Assembly: GCF_017888565.1 (NCBI RefSeq)
Contig: NZ_JAGHFX010000004.1
Span: forward strand, 79,621 to 143,620
Direction: 5' to 3'
Length of the DNA: 64,000 nucleotides
From: Clostridium sp.
Lineage (GTDB): Bacteria > Bacillota > Clostridia > Clostridiales > Clostridiaceae
Shown here: one piece after another, positions 18,834 through 27,764 of the stretch
How the letters are laid out: each line of letters opens with the position of its first letter
Numbering within the stretch: position 1 is the first letter of the stretch
The notes under the pieces: generated by a model
What the model was told of the DNA's origin: nothing
The model's database searches: none
The model's input: only the letters and a program-made list of their open reading frames with translations
Position numbers and translations under genes: made by a program

Positions 18834-20435
18834 TTATTTCATTGGTTTATATTCTTGAATTATTTTCTCTGCAACCTTTAATCCATCAACTGCAGCTGAT
18901 ATTATACCACCTGCAAATCCAGCTCCTTCTCCTGCTGGGAATAAGCCTTTCATAGATATACTTTGCAAGTTTTCGTCTCTTGTCATTCTAATCGGAGCAG
19001 ATGTTCTTGTCTCTATTCCTGTTAAAACTGAGTCATAGTTTCCATATCCCTTTATTTTTTTATCAAAATCAATTATACCTTCTTTCAATGCTTCTATTAC
19101 GTATTCCGGAAGGCATTCTCTTAAATCCTTAAACACATATCCTGCTGTATAACTAGGAGTGACAGAACCAAGCTTTGTACTTACTTTATCTTGCATAAAA
19201 TCTCCAACTAATTGCACTGGAGCTTTATATCTTCCTCCTCCCACCTTAAATGCTAGGCTTTCATAATGTCTTTGGAATTCCATTCCTCTAAGTGGCGAAT
19301 CACCTTCAAAGTCATCTGGTCCCACAGTAACAACTAATGCTGAATTTGCATTAGCTAAATCTCTAGCATGATAACTCATACCATTTGATACTAATCTTTC
19401 ATTTTCTGATGCCGCTGCAACTACAACTCCACCTGGGCACATGCAAAATGAATATACAGCTCTCTTAAGCTTTTCACTTTGATATGTTAATCTATATTCA
19501 GCTGCCTTAAGCCTTGGATGCTGATACATATCTCCATATTGACTTTTATTTATTAGCTCTTGTGGATGTTCTATTCTAACACCAATTGCAAAAGCTTTTG
19601 GCTGCATAAAGACATCTCTTTTATGTAGCATTTCATATGTATCCCTTGAACTATGCCCTATTGCAATAATAAGATTTTCACACTCTATTTCTTTCCCATT
19701 TACTATAATAGATTTTACTCTATCCTCTTCCGTTTTTATATCCTCTAATTTAGATGAAAATAAAACTTCTCCACCTAATTCCTTTATTCTTTCTCTAATA
19801 TTCTTAACTACACCTTTTAAAAGATCTGTTCCAACGTGAGGTTTTGCAACATAAGTAATTTCTTCTGGTGCTCCAGCTCTAACCAATTCTTTTAATACAT
19901 AATCGCATCTTGTATCTTTGATTCTTGTAGTTAACTTACCATCTGAAAAGGCTCCAGCTCCACCTTCTCCAAATTGAACATTAGACTCTGTATTTAATTC
20001 ACCAGTTTCCCAAAACTTATCAACAGTCTCAGTTCTTTTATCCACATCTTCTCCACGTTCTATAACTAGCGGCTTATATCCCTTCTCTGCTAATAGTAAT
20101 GCTGCAAATATTCCTGCTGGTCCAAATCCAACTACTACTGGTCTATTTTTTAATTCCTTATCTCCTGAAACTATCTCAGCATTATAAGATGGTACCTCAA
20201 ACTTTACATCTTTATCTTTCAATCTATTAACTAATTTTTCTTCATTTTTATGTTGTATTTCTACACAATATATGTACTTTATATCATTTTTCTTTCTAGC
20301 ATCTAGGCTTTCTTTTATTATTTTAAGATTTTTTATTTCCTCTTCTGAAATTTTTAATTTCTTAGACACCTTTTTAATTAATGCATTTTTATCTTCATCT
20401 ATCTTTAAAGCTACATTATTAACTCTAATGGACAT
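18834..20435 (-). CDS. FAD-dependent oxidoreductase, COG2509 type
   Basis: 533-aa flavoprotein of an uncharacterised but widespread family annotated as FAD-dependent dehydrogenase. The first 90 residues form a separate charged domain. The FAD-binding Rossmann loop is VVGFGPAGIFAALLLAEKG near residue 100. QFGEGGAGAFSDGKLTTR near residue 154 and a C-terminal FAD segment, GLFPAGEGAGFAGGI near residue 500, are family marks. CMCPGG near residue 330 holds two cysteines that might be redox-active. AAGGAGA precedes the ATG, and it forms its own transcription unit with a terminator. The substrate is unknown. Confidence 0.85.
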   Translation of the reverse strand: MSIRVNNVALKIDEDKNALIKKVSKKLKISEEEIKNLKIIKESLDARKKNDIKYIYCVEIQHKNEEKLVNRLKDKDVKFEVPSYNAEIVSGDKELKNRPVVVGFGPAGIFAALLLAEKGYKPLVIERGEDVDKRTETVDKFWETGELNTESNVQFGEGGAGAFSDGKLTTRIKDTRCDYVLKELVRAGAPEEITYVAKPHVGTDLLKGVVKNIRERIKELGGEVLFSSKLEDIKTEEDRVKSIIVNGKEIECENLIIAIGHSSRDTYEMLHKRDVFMQPKAFAIGVRIEHPQELINKSQYGDMYQHPRLKAAEYRLTYQSEKLKRAVYSFCMCPGGVVVAAASENERLVSNGMSYHARDLANANSALVVTVGPDDFEGDSPLRGMEFQRHYESLAFKVGGGRYKAPVQLVGDFMQDKVSTKLGSVTPSYTAGYVFKDLRECLPEYVIEALKEGIIDFDKKIKGYGNYDSVLTGIETRTSAPIRMTRDENLQSISMKGLFPAGEGAGFAGGIISAAVDGLKVAEKIIQEYKPMK

Positions 20436-20772
20436 ATTATAATCTCCTTTCTATAAGTTACTGTATATAAATTTAGTTAAATGTAAAAACTTTATTTTAA
20501 CTTATATATAATTTAAATTAAACATTAATTTGTTAGCACTTATTTTAACATAAATTTATTATTAATAGTATTATTTTTATATGTTTTATTTGTTACTATT
20601 TTCTTATAATGAACAATCTACATCATTCTATTTTATAAGCAGCTTAAGACAAAAAATGAATATCCATAACTCTTATTACTTTTTCTCTTTGTTTAGTTTT
20701 AATGTAAAATTTTATCCTTTTTAATCCATAAAAAAGATACATAGAAAATAACTATGTATCTTTTCACTTAAA
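20436..20772. other. AT-rich intergenic region
   Basis: Contains only the terminator of cdaR (20732-20764) and the ribosome binding site of the next gene. I see no other gene, clear promoter or repeat. Confidence 0.5.
20732..20764 (-). terminator. Intrinsic terminator after cdaR
   Basis: Perfect 13-bp stem, AAAAGATACATAG (20732-20744) with CTATGTATCTTTT (20752-20764), and a T-run on the minus strand, 9 nt after the stop codon. Confidence 0.85.
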
Positions 20773-22038
20773 TTACTCATTATTATTACTATTATTATCA
20801 TTATTATCAGATGGATTTTGAGCTACTTCTTTAGCTACTGTAAATGATACTTTTTCAATAGAAGCTATACTAAAGCTCTCATCTAAACCTTGAAGTATAA
20901 CTTTAGGTTCTTGCTCAAAGCTTCCATCTTCCTTAAATGAACTTACATCTATAGAAGCTTTTATATTATCGGCAGTTATATTTCCTATCTCATTTTCGTA
21001 CCCACTTATAGTCACTTTAATAGTATCTTTAGTCGGTGTAACTTTTACTCCTTCAACTACCCCTGTTATACTATATTTTATATTAAAATCTCTAGTTGCA
21101 AATTTTATTACATTAACTTTAACTGTAACATAATCTTCACCCTGAGATATTTTTAATCCTTCTGGAATCACTATTCCAAGAGATACTTCTTTACTTTCAT
21201 TTATTGAGCTTAAATCTAAAGGAGTCGAATTTACTTCACTTATTGTATCTAATATCTCATTAGGTCCTAAAATTTCTACAAACTTTTTGTTGCTTTCCAT
21301 AGACTTTAGTTTAAGCCCATTAGGTAATTGTCCACTAGTTACTATATTTACTTTTACAAATTTACCTTTGCTAACTCTTATTTCCACATTAGCAGATTTT
21401 TCTGAAAGCAAAACTCCCACAACTTCATTTCCATTTTCATCTAATGGTTTTATATCATAACTACCTACTAAATTTTCAAAAACATCCTCTTTATTATCTG
21501 AAACAACTAAACTTGCTACTTTTGTGACAACTGACTCCGCTCCTGTTACCTTAACTTCTTTAGGTTCTATAGTAGCTGCAGATGCAAAATATCCCTGTCT
21601 TGGTGTAACTTTAATATTTGAAGTTATAGGCATAGTTTTTTCTACCATATCTTCTATTTTAACTGATACTGTCAGTGTATTAGTATTTCTTATACTTACC
21701 GTAATTGGATAATCTACTATAGAAACAGGAACTTTATTTTCTCCCTTTTTCCAAGCATACTCGCTTAAATCAACTTGAACTTTAAAGTCACTTTTCTTTA
21801 TTTTATTTATATCACTTGTGTTTCCTTCTACTTTTAAAGTTACATATAATTCCTGATTTGGGGTTACTGCTAATTTTGAGCTAGTTAGAGCTTCTGTATT
21901 GATTAACTCAACTGGTATTTTGCTTATTTCTGTAGTTCTTATTTTATTTTCTACATTAGTTACATAAACCCATAAGCCTATAGATAATAAAAGACATATT
22001 ACTGGTATTATTAATCTATTTTTTTCCTTCTTATCCAA
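20773..22038 (-). CDS. cdaR: CdaR, YbbR-domain regulator of c-di-AMP synthesis
   Basis: Extracytoplasmic partner and modulator of the diadenylate cyclase CdaA. 421 aa. An N-terminal membrane anchor, RLIIPVICLLLSIGLWVYVTN (about residues 8-29), is followed by tandem YbbR beta-domains; successive strands such as PITSNIKVTPRQGYF, KFVKVNIVTSGQLPNG and DFNIKYSITGVVEG mark the repeats. An Asn/Asp-rich tail ends the protein. Its start overlaps the cdaA 3' end by 28 nt, implying translational coupling. A terminator follows, so glmM, the usual third gene of this cluster, is not in the same unit. Confidence 0.9.
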   Translation of the reverse strand: MDKKEKNRLIIPVICLLLSIGLWVYVTNVENKIRTTEISKIPVELINTEALTSSKLAVTPNQELYVTLKVEGNTSDINKIKKSDFKVQVDLSEYAWKKGENKVPVSIVDYPITVSIRNTNTLTVSVKIEDMVEKTMPITSNIKVTPRQGYFASAATIEPKEVKVTGAESVVTKVASLVVSDNKEDVFENLVGSYDIKPLDENGNEVVGVLLSEKSANVEIRVSKGKFVKVNIVTSGQLPNGLKLKSMESNKKFVEILGPNEILDTISEVNSTPLDLSSINESKEVSLGIVIPEGLKISQGEDYVTVKVNVIKFATRDFNIKYSITGVVEGVKVTPTKDTIKVTISGYENEIGNITADNIKASIDVSSFKEDGSFEQEPKVILQGLDESFSIASIEKVSFTVAKEVAQNPSDNNDNNSNNNE

Positions 22039-22862
22039 GCTTTCACCCTCTCCCCAGCTGATTTAACATTCTTTCTATCATTATGTTGCATCATTTTAAG
22101 TAAAATTACTCTTAATCTTTCTCTATCATAATTTCTTGTTAACCTACCATTTATAGCTAATGAGATTACTCCAGTTTCTTCAGACACAACTAAAACTATA
22201 GAATCCGAAACTTCTGATACCCCTATAGCTGCTCTATGTCTTGTTCCAAGCTTTTTATTTATCATATTATTATTTGTAAGTGGAAGTACACATCCAGATG
22301 CTAATATTCTATCTTTTCTTATTATAGTGGCCCCATCATGTAATGGTGTATTAACAACAAATATATTCTCTAGTAAATTCGACGTTACTTTTGCATCTAA
22401 AATAGTTCCAGAATTAAGTATTTCTCCTAACCTTGTTGCCTGTTCTATAACTATTAATGCACCTGTTTTTGATTCTGCTAAATTCTCAACTGCAGTAATT
22501 ATTTCACTTACAGTTATGTTTCTTTCCTCTTCATTTTGAATATTGTGTATTTCTTCAAAAGCACTTCTACCTATGTGTTCTAATGCTCTCCTTATCTCTG
22601 GTTGAAATATTATAACAACAGATAAAAGACCAACGGTCAATGTCTTATTTAAAATGAAATTTAACATTTCTAATTTTAAGACATAACTTATAGGTATCAA
22701 TGCCACCATAAGTACAATACCCTTTAAAAGTTGTTCTGCCCTTGTTTCTTTTATTAGTATATATCCTTTATAGAATATATAGGCAACTACTAATATATCT
22801 AAAACTGCAAATATAGATATATTTTTTAGTGTGTTTGTTATAAATGTACTAATTTCCTGCAT
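22011..22862 (-). CDS. cdaA: Diadenylate cyclase CdaA
   Basis: Makes cyclic di-AMP from two ATP; this messenger controls potassium and osmolyte uptake and the cell wall. 283 aa from the ATG at 22862, 8 nt after AGGGGG; an in-frame GTG at 22871 abuts the ribosome binding site. Three N-terminal hydrophobic segments lie within residues 15-90. The DAC domain carries both catalytic motifs, LHDGAT (about residue 170) and GTRHRAAIG (about residue 205). A basic tail ends the protein. It is co-directional and overlapping with cdaR. Confidence 0.95.
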   Translation of the reverse strand: MQEISTFITNTLKNISIFAVLDILVVAYIFYKGYILIKETRAEQLLKGIVLMVALIPISYVLKLEMLNFILNKTLTVGLLSVVIIFQPEIRRALEHIGRSAFEEIHNIQNEEERNITVSEIITAVENLAESKTGALIVIEQATRLGEILNSGTILDAKVTSNLLENIFVVNTPLHDGATIIRKDRILASGCVLPLTNNNMINKKLGTRHRAAIGVSEVSDSIVLVVSEETGVISLAINGRLTRNYDRERLRVILLKMMQHNDRKNVKSAGERVKAWIRRKKID

Positions 22863-23013
22863 AAAGGGCACCCCCTAATTTTCATATATTATTAATTATA
22901 CACCAATAAGTAAATTCTTAGTATAATATTTAATTTTTTTTTAATTTTATAATATTTTTCACTTTACTGTAATATAAATTTATGTAAAGAAATTTATATG
23001 GGGTGATAAACTT

Positions 23014-24006
23014 ATGAAAGAAAAACTTAGTACTTTGTTCAAAGATCATAAAAATTTAATGGTATTCATAATATCGCTACTGTTACTCGTATCATTTTCA
23101 ATGTTTTTTATCATATATAACTCAGATTCTAATAGAGCTAAAAGAACTATAAAAAATATTGGCAATGAATTAAATGACGTAAATGCAAATCTCGAATTAG
23201 GCATAAAAGATTTAACCATTGATACAACTAAATCCTATGATCTTTTGGTATCTGGCTCAAATAAACTAAAAGAATTATTAAATTCAACTTCTCAAATTGA
23301 AGATATTGATGCTGAAATTTCATCTATAAAAAACGATCTAACCAATGCTATAAGCTCTACTATAAGTTTATATGATAGTTGTATCAATATTCTTTCTAAT
23401 CCTAAAGATATAAAGTCTAGTACTGATTTGGATAATTTTAGCATATCCAAAGAAAATTGTATAAAAGATTATTCTATTTTAGCACAAAACAAAATTAATG
23501 TAGACTTTTCTAATAATACATTACAATTTTTTGACAATACTTATAATTACTTAAATACTGTAATTAAGGTTAATAGAGATTCTGAATTTCAAAATACTCA
23601 ACAACGAGAATTCTTCCTGCAACTTGATTCATTTAATTCAGAATTCAACTCATTAAATGAGGACTTAATGCCTGCCATTAATAAAATAAGAGAAGACAAA
23701 AGAGATCTACAAGCTATAATTGATGATTTGTATATTAAGGAAAAATCTTATGAAAACCTAAAATCTAAAATTGTGTCTATGTCTATTCCAGATGGCTGTA
23801 TGGATATATACGACGCTTTAAATGACTACTTAAATATGTACTATATATATTTAAAATCTATTAAAGAAGCAACTATATATGAAAAAACTTGTTCTGACGT
23901 AGATAAGTTTTCTAAAGAAATTAATAGAAATTACAAAAATGCTTCATCTAAAAGAGATGACGTAATAAATGCTTATTCAGATTACAAAAATATTCTTGAA
24001 AAATAA
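23014..24006 (+). CDS. Membrane-anchored extracytoplasmic helical protein, unknown function
   Basis: 330 aa, not recognised. A short basic N-terminus precedes one transmembrane helix, LMVFIISLLLLVSFSMFFIIY (about residues 15-35). The remaining 290 residues are polar, rich in Asn, Asp, Ser and Lys, and look fully helical with heptad-like spacing, so an extracytoplasmic coiled coil is likely. Two or three Cys residues (SLYDSCINIL, ENCIKDY, TCSDVDKF) could form disulfides outside. A GGGGTGAT ribosome binding site precedes the ATG. It lies 68 nt upstream of a SleB-type hydrolase gene on the same strand; the pair ends in one strong terminator, suggesting a shared cell-envelope or spore role. Confidence 0.75.
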   Translation: MKEKLSTLFKDHKNLMVFIISLLLLVSFSMFFIIYNSDSNRAKRTIKNIGNELNDVNANLELGIKDLTIDTTKSYDLLVSGSNKLKELLNSTSQIEDIDAEISSIKNDLTNAISSTISLYDSCINILSNPKDIKSSTDLDNFSISKENCIKDYSILAQNKINVDFSNNTLQFFDNTYNYLNTVIKVNRDSEFQNTQQREFFLQLDSFNSEFNSLNEDLMPAINKIREDKRDLQAIIDDLYIKEKSYENLKSKIVSMSIPDGCMDIYDALNDYLNMYYIYLKSIKEATIYEKTCSDVDKFSKEINRNYKNASSKRDDVINAYSDYKNILEK

Positions 24007-24074
24007 TTTGTATTAAATTTTTTCTTTTGGAAATAATAATCTTGGATTATATGTTATCCAAAAGGAGGTTATTT

Positions 24075-24656
24075 ATGAAATATTTAAGAACAATACCTAT
24101 TTTGTTTTTAACCTTTTTATTTTCAGCAGAGATACCTGTATTGGCTTATAAAAATGTTAGTTTAGTAGGTAATTCTAACAATTTAATAAGCACTAATTTA
24201 AATGGAGAATTAAATAGTACTATAATAAATATGCCAAAAGAAAACGTGGTTGATGTCTTCAATCACAACGACAACATAATATATTTAACAGAAGACGACG
24301 TAAATTTAATGGCTAAAATCGTTTATGCTGAAAGTAAAGGTGAGCCCTATGAGGGTAAAGTTGCAGTTGCATCGGTTATATTAAATAGGGTATTAAGTCC
24401 AGGATTTCCAAATAGCATTAGTGAGGTTATATTCCAACCTAACGCATTCTCTTGCGTAGTGGATGGTCAAATATCTGTTACACCAACTGAAGAGTGCTAT
24501 AATGCAGTTTATGACGCAATAAAAGGTAATGATCCTACAAATGAGGCATTATTCTTTTATAATCCTGCAATAGCTACTTGTTCCTGGATGCAAGATATTG
24601 AAAAAGCTGATAGCAAAGCTATTGGTCAACATTTATTTTTTAATACAAAATATTAA
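24075..24656 (+). CDS. SleB-type cell wall hydrolase, secreted
   Basis: Predicted spore-cortex or cell-wall lytic enzyme of the Hydrolase_2 (SleB C-terminal) family. 193 aa. The ATG at 24075 is set by AAAGGAGG 6 nt upstream and starts a signal peptide, MKYLRTIPILFLTFLFSAEIPVLA. The hydrolase domain occupies about residues 75-193: DDVNLMAKIVYAESKGEPYEGKVAVASVILNR contains the catalytic glutamate in AESKGEP, and QPNAFSCV, DPTNEALFFYNP and IGQHLFF follow. It lacks the N-terminal peptidoglycan-binding domain of SleB, so it resembles SleB/CwlJ-like short forms. The specific name is not assigned. Confidence 0.85.
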   Translation: MKYLRTIPILFLTFLFSAEIPVLAYKNVSLVGNSNNLISTNLNGELNSTIINMPKENVVDVFNHNDNIIYLTEDDVNLMAKIVYAESKGEPYEGKVAVASVILNRVLSPGFPNSISEVIFQPNAFSCVVDGQISVTPTEECYNAVYDAIKGNDPTNEALFFYNPAIATCSWMQDIEKADSKAIGQHLFFNTKY

Positions 24657-24667
24657 AAGTTAAATGG

Positions 24668-24710
24668 AATGTTACAAAATAAATAAGAATTTATTTTGTA
24701 ACATTTTTTA
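24668..24710 (+). terminator. Intrinsic terminator after the SleB-like gene
   Basis: Perfect 17-bp stem (24668-24684 with 24689-24705), AAGA loop, then a run of T on the plus strand. Confidence 0.9.
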
Positions 24711-24813
24711 TTTGTTAGAAACTTATCTAAAACTTCTCTTCACATAAATTCTATAGAAAATTTTTTAAATATATAATATTATGCTAACATTTCCAATCAT
24801 TATCAAATTAAAC

Positions 24814-24841
24814 AAAAAGAAATTCAGCCAAAGCCGAATTT
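24814..24841 (-). terminator. Intrinsic terminator after iadA
   Basis: Minus strand AAATTCGGC pairs with GCTGAATTT (one G-T pair), loop TTTG, followed by CTTTTTG, about 24 nt past the stop codon. Confidence 0.75.
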
Positions 24842-24864
24842 CCATCTCAGTTATCCATTATTAA

Positions 24865-26037
24865 TTATTCAAAAGTTCCCCTTACAACCGCTTCTCCATT
24901 TTGTACCATTACTTTTCCCATAGCTATAACAGTATCTATTTCTAATGAACTTTCATCTACTAAAACTAAATCTGCATCTTTATCTTTTTCTATTGATCCC
25001 TTATTCGAAAGTTTTAATATTTCTGCAACATTGGATGTAATAACTTTAATTGCATCCTCTATCTTTATATTATATGTCTTAATAGCTTCTCTTACTTCTC
25101 TATATAAAGTTGATACAGAACAAATTCCTACTTTAGTTAAACTTCCATCTATATCAAATATTGGCATACTTCCGTTTCCATCTGATGAGAATGTTATATG
25201 TGATAAGTCAACTTTATTATTAATTAAGATGCTTAATCCTTCACTTGCTCTTAATTCACCTGGTTCTAGGCAATCTGGATCTGAACTTGTAGTAAGATCT
25301 ATAAATCCCCCTTTCCTTACATATTCTTCTCCTGCTTCAAATAAGTCTTTATTTCTATTAATATGGGTTGGAAGTAACTGTGTTGGAGGAATTTCTGTTT
25401 CTTCAATTAACTTGAACAAATAATCTAATTTCCTATCTCCATTACCTAAATGAATATTTACTATTCCAGATTTTCCAGATAATAATCCTCCAACTCTAGC
25501 TTGTGCTACTGTTTGGGCAAACTGCGTAAATGTAGCTTGAGAACTTCTATTGTCAGAAATAGCAACTTCTCCTACTCCAATAATTTTATCTACCAACATT
25601 ATATCTCTCTTTATATTACTAGTTAGAGTTTTTACTGGTATTTCATATGAACCTGTATAACAATATGTAGTTATTCCCTCTTCTTCTAAAGCTTTTGATT
25701 TAGCTATTAAACTAGCCATATCTCTACAAATTCCATCTGTTCCTATACAACCAACAACTGTTGTTATTCCAGCCATTGTTAAATCTGTAAGCTTTATTTC
25801 TGGTGTTCTAGTTTTAAAACTACCTTCTCCACCAGCTCCATTAATATGAACATGACAATCTATGAATCCTGGAAAAAGTAATTTTCCTGCTCCATTTATT
25901 ATTTTTATATCTATAAAATCCGTAGGAATTTTTATATTTTCATATATTCCTTCAATTTTATTTGACGATATTACTACATCCTTTTCTCCTTTATACTCAG
26001 GAGAATACACTTTTATTCCTTTTATTACTGTTAACAT
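24865..26037 (-). CDS. iadA: Isoaspartyl dipeptidase (beta-aspartyl peptidase)
   Basis: Amidohydrolase-family metallopeptidase that cleaves isoaspartyl dipeptides from damaged proteins. 390 aa. The family HxH motif is GFIDCHVHINGAGGEG near residue 60, followed by LTDLTMAGITTVVGCIGTDG. Later metal-site segments are VNIHLGNG, LLPTHINRN and HITFSSDGNG. Where E. coli IadA has a carboxylated lysine bridging the metals, this protein appears to read GEVAISDNRSSQ, with Glu at that place; this is my alignment by eye. AGGAG lies 8 nt before the ATG. It is last of a four-gene run with a TPR protein and two chromate-transporter halves. Confidence 0.9.
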   Translation of the reverse strand: MLTVIKGIKVYSPEYKGEKDVVISSNKIEGIYENIKIPTDFIDIKIINGAGKLLFPGFIDCHVHINGAGGEGSFKTRTPEIKLTDLTMAGITTVVGCIGTDGICRDMASLIAKSKALEEEGITTYCYTGSYEIPVKTLTSNIKRDIMLVDKIIGVGEVAISDNRSSQATFTQFAQTVAQARVGGLLSGKSGIVNIHLGNGDRKLDYLFKLIEETEIPPTQLLPTHINRNKDLFEAGEEYVRKGGFIDLTTSSDPDCLEPGELRASEGLSILINNKVDLSHITFSSDGNGSMPIFDIDGSLTKVGICSVSTLYREVREAIKTYNIKIEDAIKVITSNVAEILKLSNKGSIEKDKDADLVLVDESSLEIDTVIAMGKVMVQNGEAVVRGTFE

Positions 26038-26054
26038 CTACGCCACTCCTATAG

Positions 26055-27218
26055 TTAGTTATTTAAAATATCTTTTATGTTAGTATTATTATAAATTGAA
26101 TTTGAATATTTACTTATAAGCTCTTTTGCATAATGCTTACTTTTATCTCTATTCAAATCTTTATAAAGTAAAGATATTCTATAATAAGACTCTTCTATAT
26201 AATTCCCATTTTCATAACTAGATATATATTTTTCAAATTTTTTTATTGCCTCGTTATTATCTCCTAATTTCTCATATGTGGAGGCTAATAAAAACATTAT
26301 GTCATCATTTAAATGACTATTTTCTGAATAAATAATGGTACTTTCTAATATGACCTTTGTATCATTGTATTTTTCTTCATCAAATGAATCAGTTGCTTTT
26401 ATGTAGTTTTGTCTTATCTCATCTTCACTCAATATATGTTCATTTAAATTACTTTTTTCTTTTTTATCTATGTCATTATTAATTTCTTCATTACTCGTAT
26501 TAATAGATCCTGAGTTAGTATCTAAATTATTTACATCAATATCTTTATTTACATCAAAATTCTCATTTCTATTAACTATCTCTAAATTATCTTCTCCATT
26601 ATCCTTACCCTTTTGTAGTCCACCTCTTATTAGTATTACTGATGTTACAATAATACATATGATAACTGTTATAGTTATTGGCTTTATAACTACACTACCA
26701 TTACTTTTTATGTTTAAAATTTCATCAATTTCTTTTTTTAGATTTTTAGCCTCTATATTATATTTATCTAATGAAAATACTTTATCAATACATTTTTGAC
26801 ACTTATTATATTCTGCTTTTCTCATATAGCATATTGCTAAAGCATTATTTACATTTATAGAATTATAATCGCTTTCCTTGCAAATCATTAAAGCTTGCAA
26901 CGCTTCATCTATATTTAAATTTCTTATTAATTCTTCTGCCTCTTTAAAAAAATCCCTTCTATTAAAATCCCTTTGAATATCCTTTAAATATGCTTTAGCA
27001 ATCTCATCATCATTATGATATTTATTTATCTTCCATAATGAAATAGCCTCTTCAAGCTCTCCCTTTAAATATAATAGCAATCCCTTTAAATTAAGTAAGC
27101 TTGAATCCTCTAAGTTTCTTGATATACCTATCTCACAGATTTCTATAGCCTTGTCTATATATCCATTGTTATATAAATTGAGCGCTTTTTTATATTCCCT
27201 TTTATCCTTATTTTTCAT
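26055..27218 (-). CDS. TPR-repeat membrane protein, unknown function
   Basis: 387 aa. The N-terminal half has TPR-like helical repeats facing the cytoplasm: KKALNLYNNGYIDKAIEICEIGI, LNLKGLLLYLKGELEEAISLW and NALAICYMRKAEYNKCQKCID. One transmembrane helix, PITITVIICIIVTSVILI, lies near residue 180. An Asn/Asp-rich linker (about residues 200-255) leads to a second, extracytoplasmic TPR block: FLLASTYEKLGDNNEAIKKFEKYI and SYYRISLLYKDLNRDKSKHYAKEL. TPR blocks on both sides of the membrane suggest a scaffold. It lies 17 nt before iadA and 21 nt after the chromate-transporter gene. No specific function can be named. Confidence 0.8.
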   Translation of the reverse strand: MKNKDKREYKKALNLYNNGYIDKAIEICEIGISRNLEDSSLLNLKGLLLYLKGELEEAISLWKINKYHNDDEIAKAYLKDIQRDFNRRDFFKEAEELIRNLNIDEALQALMICKESDYNSINVNNALAICYMRKAEYNKCQKCIDKVFSLDKYNIEAKNLKKEIDEILNIKSNGSVVIKPITITVIICIIVTSVILIRGGLQKGKDNGEDNLEIVNRNENFDVNKDIDVNNLDTNSGSINTSNEEINNDIDKKEKSNLNEHILSEDEIRQNYIKATDSFDEEKYNDTKVILESTIIYSENSHLNDDIMFLLASTYEKLGDNNEAIKKFEKYISSYENGNYIEESYYRISLLYKDLNRDKSKHYAKELISKYSNSIYNNTNIKDILNN

Positions 27219-27239
27219 TCATTATTACCTCATTCAAAT

Positions 27240-27764
27240 TTATAAGTAGAATATTAATCCTATAATAGCCGCTATCACTATAACTAATATAGGATGAACT
27301 TTTTTGCTTAACAGTACTACTCCTATTATCGAAGTGATTATTATACTCTTTAAATCTAAATAAGATTCTTTTGCTAAATCTAAAAAGGCTTTTATTATTA
27401 ATGCAATTAACACAGGCCTCATTCCCATTAAGGCAGCTTTAACAACAGTAGATTCCTTAAACTTATCTAATGTCTTACTTATTATAGACACCAATACAAA
27501 TGAAGTTATTACTACTCCTATAGTAGCCATAATACTTCCTAAAACCCCAGATAATTTATATCCAACAAAAGTTGCTGAGTTTATTGCAACTGGTCCAGGA
27601 GTCATTTGTGATATACCTATGATATCTAAAAATTCATTTATACTAAGCCAATTATTAGTTTCGACTATTTCTCTTTGAATGAAAGGAAGCATAGCATATC
27701 CTCCCCCAAAGCTAAATGAACCTATTTTAAAGAAAGAAAAAAATAACTTTATTAATAATTCCAA
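27240..27764 (-). CDS. Chromate transporter family protein, second half
   Basis: 174-aa member of the CHR family, one of a pair of half-size transporters. The signature SFGGGYAMLPFIQREIV lies at residues 17-33 and SQMTPGPVAINSATFVGYK near residue 52, with four to five hydrophobic segments. It starts at a TTG placed directly after the upstream gene's stop, with GAAGGTG as ribosome binding site, so the two are translationally coupled. Homologues export chromate in some bacteria, but in anaerobes the true substrate is unknown. Confidence 0.85.
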   Translation of the reverse strand: MELLIKLFFSFFKIGSFSFGGGYAMLPFIQREIVETNNWLSINEFLDIIGISQMTPGPVAINSATFVGYKLSGVLGSIMATIGVVITSFVLVSIISKTLDKFKESTVVKAALMGMRPVLIALIIKAFLDLAKESYLDLKSIIITSIIGVVLLSKKVHPILVIVIAAIIGLIFYL

